Assembly (NCBI GenBank): GCA_963836905.1
Contig: CAWIKY010000004.1
Location: 248,001 to 312,000 of the forward strand
Length of the DNA stretch: 64,000 nt
Source: CAWIKY01 sp963836905
GTDB lineage: Bacteria; Pseudomonadota; Alphaproteobacteria; Caulobacterales; Hyphomonadaceae
Direction of reading: 5' to 3'
Shown here: positions 8,662 through 16,186 of the stretch, piece after piece
Layout: every line of letters starts with the position of its first letter
Position numbering within the stretch: position 1 is the stretch's first letter
Translations under genes and position numbers: made by a program
The notes under the pieces: generated by a model
What the model saw: the letters and a program-made list of their open reading frames with translations, nothing else
What the model was told of the DNA's origin: nothing
Databases searched by the model: none

Positions 8662-9786
8662 TTATCGTCCATCCTGCGAAGTTAGCGGACGCCGGTCGAG
8701 CGGCAGATAGGGAACCGCGCCGGAGTCATTGTCGAGAATCAGCTTGTCGGTGCGTTCCAGCACACGTTCCATGGTTTCCAGGTACATGCGCTCGCGTGTG
8801 ACACGTGGTGCCTTGCGGTATTCGTCGAGAATCTGCGTGAAGCGGGAGGCTTCACCGGTTGCGTCGGCGATGACCTGATCGCGGTAACCTTCGGCCTGCT
8901 GAAGAATGCGCTGGGCCTGACCACGGGCTTCAGGAACCACCTGATTGGCATATCGCGTGGCTTCGTTGATCAGGCCGTCGGCGTCCTGTTCGGCCACGTT
9001 CACATCGTTGAACGCTTCGATGACCTCCTGCGGCGGGTCACCCCGTGCGATCTGGATGTCGATGATGTCGATACCGGCTTCATACTGGTCGAGGAGAGCT
9101 TGCGTCTGTTCCTTCACCTGACGTGCCGCTTCGGCGCGCTCTGTCGTGATGACCTGCTGCAGCTGGCTCTTGCCGACCACCTCACGCATGACCGACTCGG
9201 CCACAAGATTGACGGTTTCGGCGGGGTCTTCAACATTCAGGATAAAGTCCTGAGGTGCGCCGGTCTTGACCTTCCAGAAGACAGAGAACTGCACGTCGGC
9301 AATGTTTTCGTCTTCGGTCAGCATCAGGCTCTGGTCACGGGTCTCACCGATACGCGCCTCGCGCTGGTCTTCGACAAGAACGACCTGATGGGTCTCGATT
9401 GGCACCGGCAAGTGGACATGGATGCCGGAGCCGAGGTTGCGCTTCCATTCGCCGAACTGGAATACAGAGGCCTGCTCACTGGGGCCGACCATCACTACGC
9501 CCGTGCCGAGCCAGGCGATAGCAGCAACACCAACAATGACCGCCGCGCCTGCCGCGCCGAGGCCCTTCGAGCTGCCGCCGCCGCTTCCACCAGAGCCGCC
9601 ACCGCGCCCTACGGACCGGAACCTGTCTTGTACCTTGCGGAGCTGGTCTTCAAGATCGGAACTCTTTCGTTCGCCGGGTGGTTTCTCCCAGGGAGACCCC
9701 CCTGATTTCTTGCCGTCGTTGGAGCCGTTGGAGCCCCACGGACCGCCGCTACCGCCATTACCGCCATTCTGGTCGTTCCAGGGCAT
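8662..9786 (-). CDS. hflK: FtsH protease modulator HflK
   Basis: Partner of HflC in the SPFH cage around FtsH. The start at ATG 9784-9786 gives MPWNDQNGGNGGSGGPWG, the usual Gly/Asn-rich HflK leader; the longer open frame upstream is not HflK-like. Of 374 residues, 1-80 are low-complexity and cytoplasmic, including the repeated GGGSGGSGGGS stretch. A membrane segment follows (AAGAAVIVGVAAIAWLGTGVVMV), then the band-7 domain starting VGPSEQASVFQFG. A coiled coil runs through RYANQVVPEARGQAQRILQQAEGYRDQV, and MYLETMERVLE is the typical C-terminal signature. It is divergent from mrp; the 95-bp gap should hold both promoters. Confidence 0.95.
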   Translation of the reverse strand: MPWNDQNGGNGGSGGPWGSNGSNDGKKSGGSPWEKPPGERKSSDLEDQLRKVQDRFRSVGRGGGSGGSGGGSSKGLGAAGAAVIVGVAAIAWLGTGVVMVGPSEQASVFQFGEWKRNLGSGIHVHLPVPIETHQVVLVEDQREARIGETRDQSLMLTEDENIADVQFSVFWKVKTGAPQDFILNVEDPAETVNLVAESVMREVVGKSQLQQVITTERAEAARQVKEQTQALLDQYEAGIDIIDIQIARGDPPQEVIEAFNDVNVAEQDADGLINEATRYANQVVPEARGQAQRILQQAEGYRDQVIADATGEASRFTQILDEYRKAPRVTRERMYLETMERVLERTDKLILDNDSGAVPYLPLDRRPLTSQDGR

Positions 9787-9881
9787 CCAGTCGTCCTTTA
9801 ATTTTGTCCATCGAGGCGCATCTGTTTCCCCACAGAGCGCCGGTTGGTGCATATGTGGCGAATGAGAGGCAGGCTTCAAGT

Positions 9882-11087
9882 ATGGCAGGGTCCGATAAGC
9901 AGAGCGCAACCCGATCGATCGTCCTGCGAGTGCTGCGCCGGTTGCGTGATCCGGAGACCGGTGCCGCATTGTATCTGCACCGGCGTGTCGAAAGCCTCAC
10001 GCTCGACAACCCGTCTGCACCCCTCATCGTTCTAGCATCCAGCGCAGCCACGGCATCGCAGGATGAACGCCTTGCCGCTCTGGCCAGACAGGCGATCGAG
10101 ACTGCCGTCCCGGGCGTGCGTGCGCGCGTCATTCTGACAGGCCCCAAATCGTCCGAACAGGACGCTCAGACGTCCACGCGGCCGGGCTTTGCTCCGCCGT
10201 CGGCTGCCGAAGTGACCCGTATGCGCAAGGGCGCAAATCTCTCGGCAGCAGCCGTCTCGCAAACCCGCCCGCAAGCGACACCGGCTGAAACGCTCGCAAT
10301 TCCCGGCGTTGCGAAGATCGTTGCGGTTGCAAGTGCCAAGGGCGGGGTCGGCAAATCCACCCTTGCCCTCAATCTGGCTATCGCGCTCGGCAAAAGCGGT
10401 CTGCGCGTGGGCCTGCTCGATGCGGATATCTACGGACCGTCCATCCCGACCATGACGGGCACGGTCGATCATCAGCCGGAATACTCGGACGCCAAAAAGC
10501 TGGTCCCCGCACGCGCCTTCGGTATCGACATCATGTCCATCGGCTATGTGGCCGACATTGATGCGCCGATGATCTGGCGCGGCCCGATGGTGATGTCCGC
10601 CATCAATCAGATGATGCGCGATGTCGACTGGGGAGAACTCGACGTTCTGATCATCGATACGCCGCCCGGGACCGGCGATGCGCATCTCACCCTCGCCCAG
10701 AAGGTCGCCCTGTCCGGCGCGGTGATTGTCTCCACGCCGCAGGAAGTGGCGCTTGCGGATGTGCGGCGCGGGGTCGGCATGTTCCGCAAGACCGGCGTGC
10801 CCGTGCTCGGGATCGTCGAGAACATGGCGTGGTTCGAAACGTCCGATGGAAGCCGTCAATATATCTTCGGAGAGGGCGGCGCACGCCGTACGGCAGAAGC
10901 GCTCGACGTGCCTTTTCTGGGGGAGATCGCCCTGCTGCAAGCGGTACGCGAGGGCGGGGATACAGGGCAACCGGTGGCCGCAAACGCCGCTTCAGATGCC
11001 GGGTTCGCCGCGCTGGCCGTTCAGGTCGCAGAGGCACTCTTTGCAGCAGACGTGAAGGCCCCGCCGCGCATCATCTTCGAGGATTGA
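9882..11087 (+). CDS. mrp: Mrp/ApbC-type P-loop ATPase, iron-sulfur cluster carrier family
   Basis: Predicted cytosolic carrier that delivers iron-sulfur clusters to apoproteins. The start at 9882 (MAGSDKQSAT) is chosen because the frame upstream runs antisense through hflK. Residues 1-100 form the DUF59-like N-terminal domain in a divergent form. After a linker comes the ATPase domain with the deviant Walker A SAKGGVGKST (151-160), then LDADIYGPSIPTMTG, IWRGPMVMSAI and DVLIIDTPPGTGDAHL. The segment that usually holds the cluster-binding CxxC reads ENMAWFETSDGSRQYIFG here, so both cysteines are absent; many alphaproteobacterial members may share this. It ends 6 bp before the convergent folA. 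Confidence 0.93.
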   Translation: MAGSDKQSATRSIVLRVLRRLRDPETGAALYLHRRVESLTLDNPSAPLIVLASSAATASQDERLAALARQAIETAVPGVRARVILTGPKSSEQDAQTSTRPGFAPPSAAEVTRMRKGANLSAAAVSQTRPQATPAETLAIPGVAKIVAVASAKGGVGKSTLALNLAIALGKSGLRVGLLDADIYGPSIPTMTGTVDHQPEYSDAKKLVPARAFGIDIMSIGYVADIDAPMIWRGPMVMSAINQMMRDVDWGELDVLIIDTPPGTGDAHLTLAQKVALSGAVIVSTPQEVALADVRRGVGMFRKTGVPVLGIVENMAWFETSDGSRQYIFGEGGARRTAEALDVPFLGEIALLQAVREGGDTGQPVAANAASDAGFAALAVQVAEALFAADVKAPPRIIFED

Positions 11088-11093
11088 AACGCT

Positions 11094-11670
11094 TCAACCC
11101 AATCGCTCCAGAGTGAGCGCAGTGAAGGCGTGAGCATGGCGCTCATCGGCGGGATGGTGATGGCTGTTGGTTTCTCGCCAGTCCGCCCTGTCGAACTCCG
11201 GAAAAAACGTGTCGCCCGCGATCTCCGCGTCGACCTGCGTCAGATACAATCTTTCGGCGCGCCCGATCAGGGCTTCGTATATCGCCGCGCCACCGATGAT
11301 GCAGACTTCTTCCGTTCCGGCTCGCACGGCTTCGGCCTGTGCGGCGGCGATACCCGCATCAAGGTCTGAAAAGACAAGCGCACCCGGCATGGGCTGACGC
11401 AGGCGGCGGCTGACGACGATGTTGACCCTGCCCGGCAAGCGGCTTGCGCGGCAGGCTGTCCCAGGTTTTGCGGCCCATCAAAAGAGGCTTGCCCGACGTG
11501 ACGGCCTTGAAGTGTTTCAGATCGTCGGGCAATCGCCAGGGCAGATCTCCTTCGTTGCCTATAACCCGGTTGCGGGCCATTGCGACGACCAGAGCCAGAC
11601 GCGGCAGCGCGGACCCGTCGGAAGCGCCATCTGCCTGCGCCCGCACGTCATATTTGCCCGCTTGCAACAT
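11094..11670 (-). CDS. folA: Dihydrofolate reductase, frame interrupted by one base
   Basis: Reduces dihydrofolate to tetrahydrofolate, the partner reaction of thyA. The N-terminal frame reads LALVVAMARNRVIGNEGDLPWRLPDDLKHFKAVTSGKPLLMGRKTWDSLPRKPL. One extra base at 11436 (minus-strand cttGccgggc) then shifts the frame. In the -1 frame it continues PGRVNIVVSRRLRQPMPGALVFSDL, EEVCIIGGAAIYEALI and DTFFPEFD to the stop at 11094. The two halves join without loss of any expected residue. The ATG at 11668-11670 gives about 22 residues ahead of the usual DHFR start; no nearer ATG exists. The enzyme should be essential with a ThyA-type synthase, so a sequence error is more likely than inactivation. 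Confidence 0.88.
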
Positions 11671-11728
11671 TCACCTATAACCCCGTTTAAACCGCCAAGA
11701 CCGGTCGCCAAGCGTTGGAGCTTATCGG

Positions 11729-12451
11729 ATGGAATCGCAAGCCTCGCTACCGGGTCAGATACTCGGGGCGCTCGTTTACCGGGCGAATATAAACCAGATC
11801 AGCGATCTGGCCGATCCGGCCGTGGCGATGCATGCGGCCGTCGTGCTGGCCCTGATCGGCACAACGGCGGGCCTCATCTGGTTTCTGAAGGGGCGGTCCT
11901 GGGCATTCTTTTATGTCGCGCTCATTCCGTTCCTCAACTGGTCGTTCGGCAACGTCGACAGCTACATGTTCATTCAGCCGAACGAGACCTTTGCTCAGGG
12001 TGTGAAGCTCAACCCATTGACCATGGTGACCGGTTTCGTCTTCGTCGCACGTGATTTCGTGCAGCGCGAAATGGGGCATCGGGTGCTGGCAGTAATGCTC
12101 GTCGCTATCGCCTGGTCGTTCTATTACTCGTGGCCGGTGATTGCCATTGCGTCGGGACTGGCCTTTGCCGTTTCCGAGACCGTCGACTGGCTGATCTTCA
12201 CGTTCACCAAATATCGGCTGTCGACGCGCATCCTGCTCTCCAGTGCGGTCGCGGCTCCTATCGACACCACTATCTTCCTCTACGGGGCGGATCTGGCCAA
12301 GGTGATGGCAGGCGTTGCAGAACCGGGTTCGGAGTTTCACATCGCCAACTGGGTGGTGTTCATCATCGGCAAGATGGTCGGCGCTGTCGCGGTCTCTGCT
12401 CTCATCCGGCAGCGCGAACGCCGCGGCGAGGTCAATCCCGCCGCGGCCTGA
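11729..12451 (+). CDS. VUT-family membrane transporter
   Basis: A 240-residue inner-membrane protein with about six to seven hydrophobic segments (such as AAVVLALIGTTAGLIWFL, VLAVMLVAIAWSF and VVFIIGKMVGAVAVSALI). The motif VARDFVQREMGHR after the second or third helix and the SETVDWLIFTFTK helix match the VUT (DUF165, YhhQ-related) family. Some members import queuosine precursors or other vitamins, but the substrate cannot be read from the sequence. It is divergent from folA, with 58 bp between starts. The convergent neighbour is sucD. Confidence 0.8.
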   Translation: MESQASLPGQILGALVYRANINQISDLADPAVAMHAAVVLALIGTTAGLIWFLKGRSWAFFYVALIPFLNWSFGNVDSYMFIQPNETFAQGVKLNPLTMVTGFVFVARDFVQREMGHRVLAVMLVAIAWSFYYSWPVIAIASGLAFAVSETVDWLIFTFTKYRLSTRILLSSAVAAPIDTTIFLYGADLAKVMAGVAEPGSEFHIANWVVFIIGKMVGAVAVSALIRQRERRGEVNPAAA

Positions 12452-12473
12452 TTAGGCTGGGATACCTGAAGGC

Positions 12474-13385
12474 TTACCCCTTCAGCACGTCGCTCATCGT
12501 CGTGCCGAGACGGGCCGGGCTTGGCGAGACGCGGATGCCGGCATCTTCCATGGCTGCGATCTTGTCGTCTGCACCACCCTTGCCGCCGGAGACGATAGCG
12601 CCTGCATGGCCCATCGTGCGACCGGCAGGCGCGGTCCGTCCGGCGATGAAACCGACCATCGGCTTCTTGCGGCCGCGTTTGGCTTCATCCTTGATGAACT
12701 GGGCAGCGTCTTCTTCGGCAGAGCCGCCAATCTCGCCGATCATGATGATCGACTGGGTCTCGTCGTCGGCCAGGAACATTTCCAGCATGTCGATGAAGTT
12801 GGTACCATTGACCGGGTCGCCGCCAATGCCGACAGCCGTCGACTGGCCGAGGCCTTCCTGGCTGGTCTGGAACACGGCTTCATAGGTCAGCGTACCCGAG
12901 CGTGAGACCACACCGACCGAACCCTTCTGGAAGATGGAGCCCGGCATGATGCCGATCTTGCACTGGCCCGGGGTCAGAACGCCGGGGCAGTTCGGCCCGA
13001 TCAGACGCGACTTCGACCCTTTCAGCTTCTGTTTCACGCGCACCATATCCATGACCGGAACGCCCTCGGTGATGGCAACGATCAGTTCGATCCCCGCATC
13101 AATGGCTTCTTCGAGCGCGGCGGCGCAGAACTTCGGCGGCACATAGACGACGCTGGCATTCGCACCGGTGGCGGCTTTGGCTTCGGCCACGGAATTGAAC
13201 ATCGGGCGCTCGACGGATGAGCCGTCCGGCAGTTTGCCCGTCCAGTCGCTGCCGCCTTTGCCCGGCGTTACACCGGCAACCATCTGCGTGCCGTAAGCAA
13301 TGCCCTGCTCGGTATGAAAAGAGCCGGTGGCCCCCGTCATGCCTTGCGTGATGACCTTGGTGTTTGAGTCTACGAGAATGGACAT
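12474..13385 (-). CDS. sucD: Succinyl-CoA synthetase, alpha subunit
   Basis: TCA cycle: interconverts succinyl-CoA and succinate with ADP or GDP phosphorylation, together with SucC. The 303-residue protein starts MSILVDSNTKVITQGMTGATGSFHTEQ and has the CoA-binding Rossmann domain (GVTPGKGGSDW; YVPPKFCAAALEEAI). The ligase domain has the active-site phosphohistidine in RTMGHAGAIVSGG. An aaaagg sequence about 8 bases upstream is the likely ribosome-binding site, and it lies in the last codons of the small gene before it, so translation may be coupled. sucC is 1.5 kb upstream rather than adjacent. Confidence 0.97.
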   Translation of the reverse strand: MSILVDSNTKVITQGMTGATGSFHTEQGIAYGTQMVAGVTPGKGGSDWTGKLPDGSSVERPMFNSVAEAKAATGANASVVYVPPKFCAAALEEAIDAGIELIVAITEGVPVMDMVRVKQKLKGSKSRLIGPNCPGVLTPGQCKIGIMPGSIFQKGSVGVVSRSGTLTYEAVFQTSQEGLGQSTAVGIGGDPVNGTNFIDMLEMFLADDETQSIIMIGEIGGSAEEDAAQFIKDEAKRGRKKPMVGFIAGRTAPAGRTMGHAGAIVSGGKGGADDKIAAMEDAGIRVSPSPARLGTTMSDVLKG

Positions 13386-13388
13386 GGA

Positions 13389-13598
13389 TTACCTTTTTCC
13401 GGTTTGCTGATGTGTGTTGTCGGGGCGAAACTGGATTTCGCTGCGATAGATTGCGTCACGCGAGAATAGGCGTTTCTCGGCTTTGAGCTGGTCCCGCATG
13501 AACGCTGTGACGACGCCGGATCGATCCGTCTGTTCGCGTTCGGCGATAGCATCCAGCAGCGCTAATTCCACATCATCCAGTTGAATATCAACTTTCAC
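13389..13598 (-). CDS. Small ribbon-helix-helix-like protein after VapC
   Basis: 69 residues. The GTG start at 13596-13598 overlaps the vapC stop (GTGA), and the stop lies 3 bp before sucD, so it is tightly packed with both. The N-terminal half, VDIQLDDVELALLDAIAEREQTDRSGVVTAFMRDQLKAE, has a beta-alpha-alpha pattern with a DRSGVV turn, like CopG/Arc-type DNA-binding proteins. The tail is basic (EKRLFSRDAIYRS...QQTGKR). It may be an accessory regulator of the toxin-antitoxin cassette. This reading rests on pattern only; no specific family was recognised. Confidence 0.6.
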   Translation of the reverse strand: MKVDIQLDDVELALLDAIAEREQTDRSGVVTAFMRDQLKAEKRLFSRDAIYRSEIQFRPDNTHQQTGKR

Positions 13599-14014
13599 GC
13601 CGCGATCGCCTCAAATGGGTTGATCGCGGTGACGCCATTATACGATTGTCCGTGGTTCAGATCCTCGGTGTAGAAGGTGCCCGCGCCGAGACGCTTGGCG
13701 GCTGCCAGCAGGGCCGCATCATGGAAAGGTATCTTGTAGCGCTCAGACAGCCCGCCTGCAGTGAAAAAGATGTCAGTATCGACCGGAACACATTCGAATT
13801 CCAGAAGATTGGCAACCCACTGGTTTGCGTGTTCCACGCTCATGTTGAAGCGCGGTCTCCTGACCACGTTATAGAATTCTGTCAGGTTCTGAACGGATAT
13901 GCCGAAGTCGACTGACGTCATAAGGTCAAGCGCCGCCTTCGCCTTGGCGGGAAACGTCAGGCTGCCCGTCGCGGCGTAGATGATTACGTTCGTGTCGAGC
14001 AAAGCGTTCGCCAT
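13595..14014 (-). CDS. vapC: PIN-domain ribonuclease toxin (VapC-like)
   Basis: Putative endoribonuclease that would inhibit translation unless held by its antitoxin. The start at ATG 14012-14014 (MANALLDTNVIIYAATG) is preferred because the PIN fold begins there; the open frame continues further upstream. The 139 residues contain the acidic metal-binding positions: Asp7 in LLDTNVIIYA, Glu in NLTEFYNVV, Asp in IPFHDAALLAAA and a late acidic segment TEDLNHGQ. The NLTEFYNV / RPRFNMS form is typical of VapC-type proteins with RHH antitoxins. The order antitoxin-toxin fits a TA operon inserted between sucC and sucD. Confidence 0.88.
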   Translation of the reverse strand: MANALLDTNVIIYAATGSLTFPAKAKAALDLMTSVDFGISVQNLTEFYNVVRRPRFNMSVEHANQWVANLLEFECVPVDTDIFFTAGGLSERYKIPFHDAALLAAAKRLGAGTFYTEDLNHGQSYNGVTAINPFEAIAA

Positions 14015-14252
14015 CAAGAGCTTCCCGGTCAAACACCCAGTCCTGGGGCATATGTGAAGATGGCGCGGCGGAAAGCTCTGCCATGCGCCTGCGCGCTGCA
14101 TTCCGGCGCTGCGTCGTTGTTGAGGTCGCGACCTTCCTCAGTAAGAGCTGGCGCACCATCTCGTTTACGCTGGTCTTTTCGACCGCCGCAAGCACGCGTG
14201 CCTTGTCCAGAAGGTCCTCGTCGATTGCGAGCGTGATGTTTTTGGTTGTCAT
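13926..14252 (-). CDS. vapB: Ribbon-helix-helix antitoxin (VapB-like), C-terminus probably frame-shifted
   Basis: The start MTTKNITLAIDEDLLDKARVLAAVEKTSVNEMVRQLLLRKV is a typical RHH antitoxin N-terminus that binds its own promoter. The C-terminal region SHMPQDWVFDREAL matches the toxin-binding tail usual for this type. As written, the frame has no stop there and runs 89 bp into vapC, adding DGERFARHERNHLRRDG... of no family character. A one-base shift just before the vapC ATG would give ...WVFDREAL and a TGATG stop-start overlap, the normal arrangement. The true end is therefore probably near 14014 and a one-base deletion is suspected. Confidence 0.8.
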   Translation of the reverse strand: MTTKNITLAIDEDLLDKARVLAAVEKTSVNEMVRQLLLRKVATSTTTQRRNAARRRMAELSAAPSSHMPQDWVFDREALDGERFARHERNHLRRDGQPDVSRQGEGGA

Positions 14253-14308
14253 GCGATCCTGCGCTCCACAGGATATGTGTAGCACAGGTTATGTGGAGGC
14301 GGGAAGGG

Positions 14309-14707
14309 TCAGTTTCCGAACGGAACGTCGGTCCCGACAACCTCGCCATTGACCACCACGCGGGAGAATGTCGCGGTTCCAGGCTCTGCAATGCACGAAC
14401 CCGCGGGCTGGGTCATCATCGTCAGCGGGTGGGCCTCTGTCATGTCCGCGCCTGAAATGGACCCGGCAGAAAAGCTGATCATGACCTCGTATTCGTCCGC
14501 CATGGTCACGTCTTCGCGAGGGCGGAAGGTCAACGGCGCATCACCGGTCGGTTCGATGTGTTGCTTCATCTGCTCGACACAGGCGACATAGGCGGCGTCA
14601 ACAAAATCGACCGGCTCACCGGCTGCGGTGGCGTCTCCCTCCGGTTCGGCAACGGACGGGGCGCAGGCGGCAAGGCAGAGCAGGGATACGGCAAGGATGC
14701 GGGACAT
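14309..14707 (-). CDS. Predicted lipoprotein of unknown function
   Basis: 132 residues starting MSRILAVSLLCLAACAPS, a signal peptide with lipobox LAAC, so Cys15 should be lipidated. The start at ATG 14705-14707 is chosen because the signal peptide follows at once. The mature part is acidic at first (EPEGDATAAGEP) and has two cysteines (YVACVEQM and GSCIAEPG) that may pair. It contains EYEVMISFSAGSISGADMTEAHPL and ends VVNGEVVGTDVPFGN. No family was recognised. It lies between sucC and the toxin-antitoxin genes on the same strand, 185 bp after sucC. Confidence 0.7.
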   Translation of the reverse strand: MSRILAVSLLCLAACAPSVAEPEGDATAAGEPVDFVDAAYVACVEQMKQHIEPTGDAPLTFRPREDVTMADEYEVMISFSAGSISGADMTEAHPLTMMTQPAGSCIAEPGTATFSRVVVNGEVVGTDVPFGN

Positions 14708-14892
14708 GGCAGGTCTCTCGGGCTGAAATGGTTTCACATTTTGTGGCACGCCCGGCGGGCGCTGACGTACCCTGCTCGGGTTAGAGGATCAGTATTTGCA
14801 GACCTTCTCACCGCCACCCCGAGAACAAGTCCTGGAGTAGCGCACACGTGAAATCCGCTCCTGCCATCAGGGCGAGGGAGGGCTTATGGCCC

Positions 14893-16089
14893 TCAAGCCT
14901 TCTTCACAGCATCCGTGATTTTCTTGGCGGCGTCGTCGAGATCGTCGGCGGGGATCACGTTCAGCCCTGAATTGGCGATGATCTCCTTGCCCTTCTCGAC
15001 ATTCGTGCCTTCCAGACGCACGACCAGCGGAACGGAAAGATTGGTCTCCTTCACTGCTGCCAGAACGCCCTCGGCAATGACGTCACACTTCATGATGCCA
15101 CCGAAGATATTCACCAGAATGCCTTCGACCTTCGGGTCCTTCATGATGATCTTGAAGGCTGCCGCAACCTTCTCGGCCGACGCGCCGCCGCCGACATCGC
15201 AGAAGTTTGCAGGCTCCGCGCCGTAAAGCTTGATGATGTCCATCGTCGCCATGGCAAGGCCTGCGCCATTGACCATGCAGCCGATGTTTCCGTCGAGCGA
15301 GATGTAGGCGAGGTCCCATTCGGAGGCCTCGATTTCTTTCTCGTCCTCTTCGGTCTTGTCGCGCAATTCCATGATGTCCGGATGACGGAAGAGGGCGTTG
15401 CCGTCGAAGGATACTTTCGCATCAAGCACGCGCAGATGACCGTTCTCCATGACGATGAGCGGGTTCACTTCCAGCATCGCCATATCTTTTTCGGTGAAGG
15501 CTTTATAGAGAATCGGAAACAGGCTCTTGCCATCTTCGCGGGCCGAGCCGTCCAGCTTCAGTGCATCCGACAGCGTGTCGCAATCGGCGGCCGTAACGCC
15601 CTGCGTCGGGTCGATATTGATGGTAACGATCTTGTCGGGTGTGTCGTCGGCGACCTGCTCGATGTCCATTCCGCCTTCGGTCGAGACGACGAAAGCAGGC
15701 TGGCCGGTTTCACGGTTCACCAGAAGCGAGCAGTAAAGCTCGCGGTCGATATCAGCGCCATCCTCGATATAGATGCGGTTGACCTGTTTACCCTCGGGTC
15801 CGGTCTGATGGGTGACCAGAGTATTGCCGAGCATGGCCTTGACGTGCTCGTAAACCTCGTCCGGAGAGAAGGCGAGACGGACGCCGCCCTTTTCGCCCGC
15901 TTCGGCTTCCTTGAACTTTCCCTTGCCCCGCCCGCCGGCATGGATCTGCGATTTCACGACATAGAGCGGTCCGGGCAGTTTCGCCGCCGCATCCGCCGCT
16001 TCGTTGACGGTGGTAACGGCATATCCATCGGCAACCGGCGCGCCGAAGGATTTGAGGACGGCTTTGGCCTGGTGCTCGTGAATGTTCAT
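14893..16089 (-). CDS. sucC: Succinyl-CoA synthetase, beta subunit
   Basis: ADP-forming or GDP-forming subunit of succinyl-CoA synthetase. The start at ATG 16087-16089 gives MNIHEHQAKAVLKSFGAPV, the canonical beginning; upstream codons are discarded. The 398 residues comprise an ATP-grasp domain (VVKSQIHAGGRGKGKFKEA for nucleotide binding; ALDAK-type metal site VLDAKVSFDGNA) and a C-terminal ligase domain (GNIGCMVNGAGLAMATMDIIKLYGAEPANFCDVGGGAS; EGTNVEKGKEI). A gagggc-ttat-ggccctc hairpin overlaps its stop region (14876-14892). Its partner sucD is downstream on the same strand but separated by four genes. Confidence 0.97.
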   Translation of the reverse strand: MNIHEHQAKAVLKSFGAPVADGYAVTTVNEAADAAAKLPGPLYVVKSQIHAGGRGKGKFKEAEAGEKGGVRLAFSPDEVYEHVKAMLGNTLVTHQTGPEGKQVNRIYIEDGADIDRELYCSLLVNRETGQPAFVVSTEGGMDIEQVADDTPDKIVTINIDPTQGVTAADCDTLSDALKLDGSAREDGKSLFPILYKAFTEKDMAMLEVNPLIVMENGHLRVLDAKVSFDGNALFRHPDIMELRDKTEEDEKEIEASEWDLAYISLDGNIGCMVNGAGLAMATMDIIKLYGAEPANFCDVGGGASAEKVAAAFKIIMKDPKVEGILVNIFGGIMKCDVIAEGVLAAVKETNLSVPLVVRLEGTNVEKGKEIIANSGLNVIPADDLDDAAKKITDAVKKA

Positions 16090-16186
16090 GAAAACTGCAT
16101 CTCCGCTGAGGACAGGGTGGCGGTACATGACCGCCGGAAAGGTCGCCTCCGGTTATAGCAACGCGCCTAGGTGAGGCAACCGCATG

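Noticed and set aside
9678..9881. N-terminal extension of mrp by 68 codons
   Set aside because: It overlaps the start of hflK in antisense and has no Mrp-like sequence; MAGSDKQ at 9882 is the better start.
14876..14896. Hairpin at the sucC stop as a strong terminator
   Set aside because: The stem (gagggc/ggccctc) has no T-run on the minus strand, so it is kept only as a remark under sucC.
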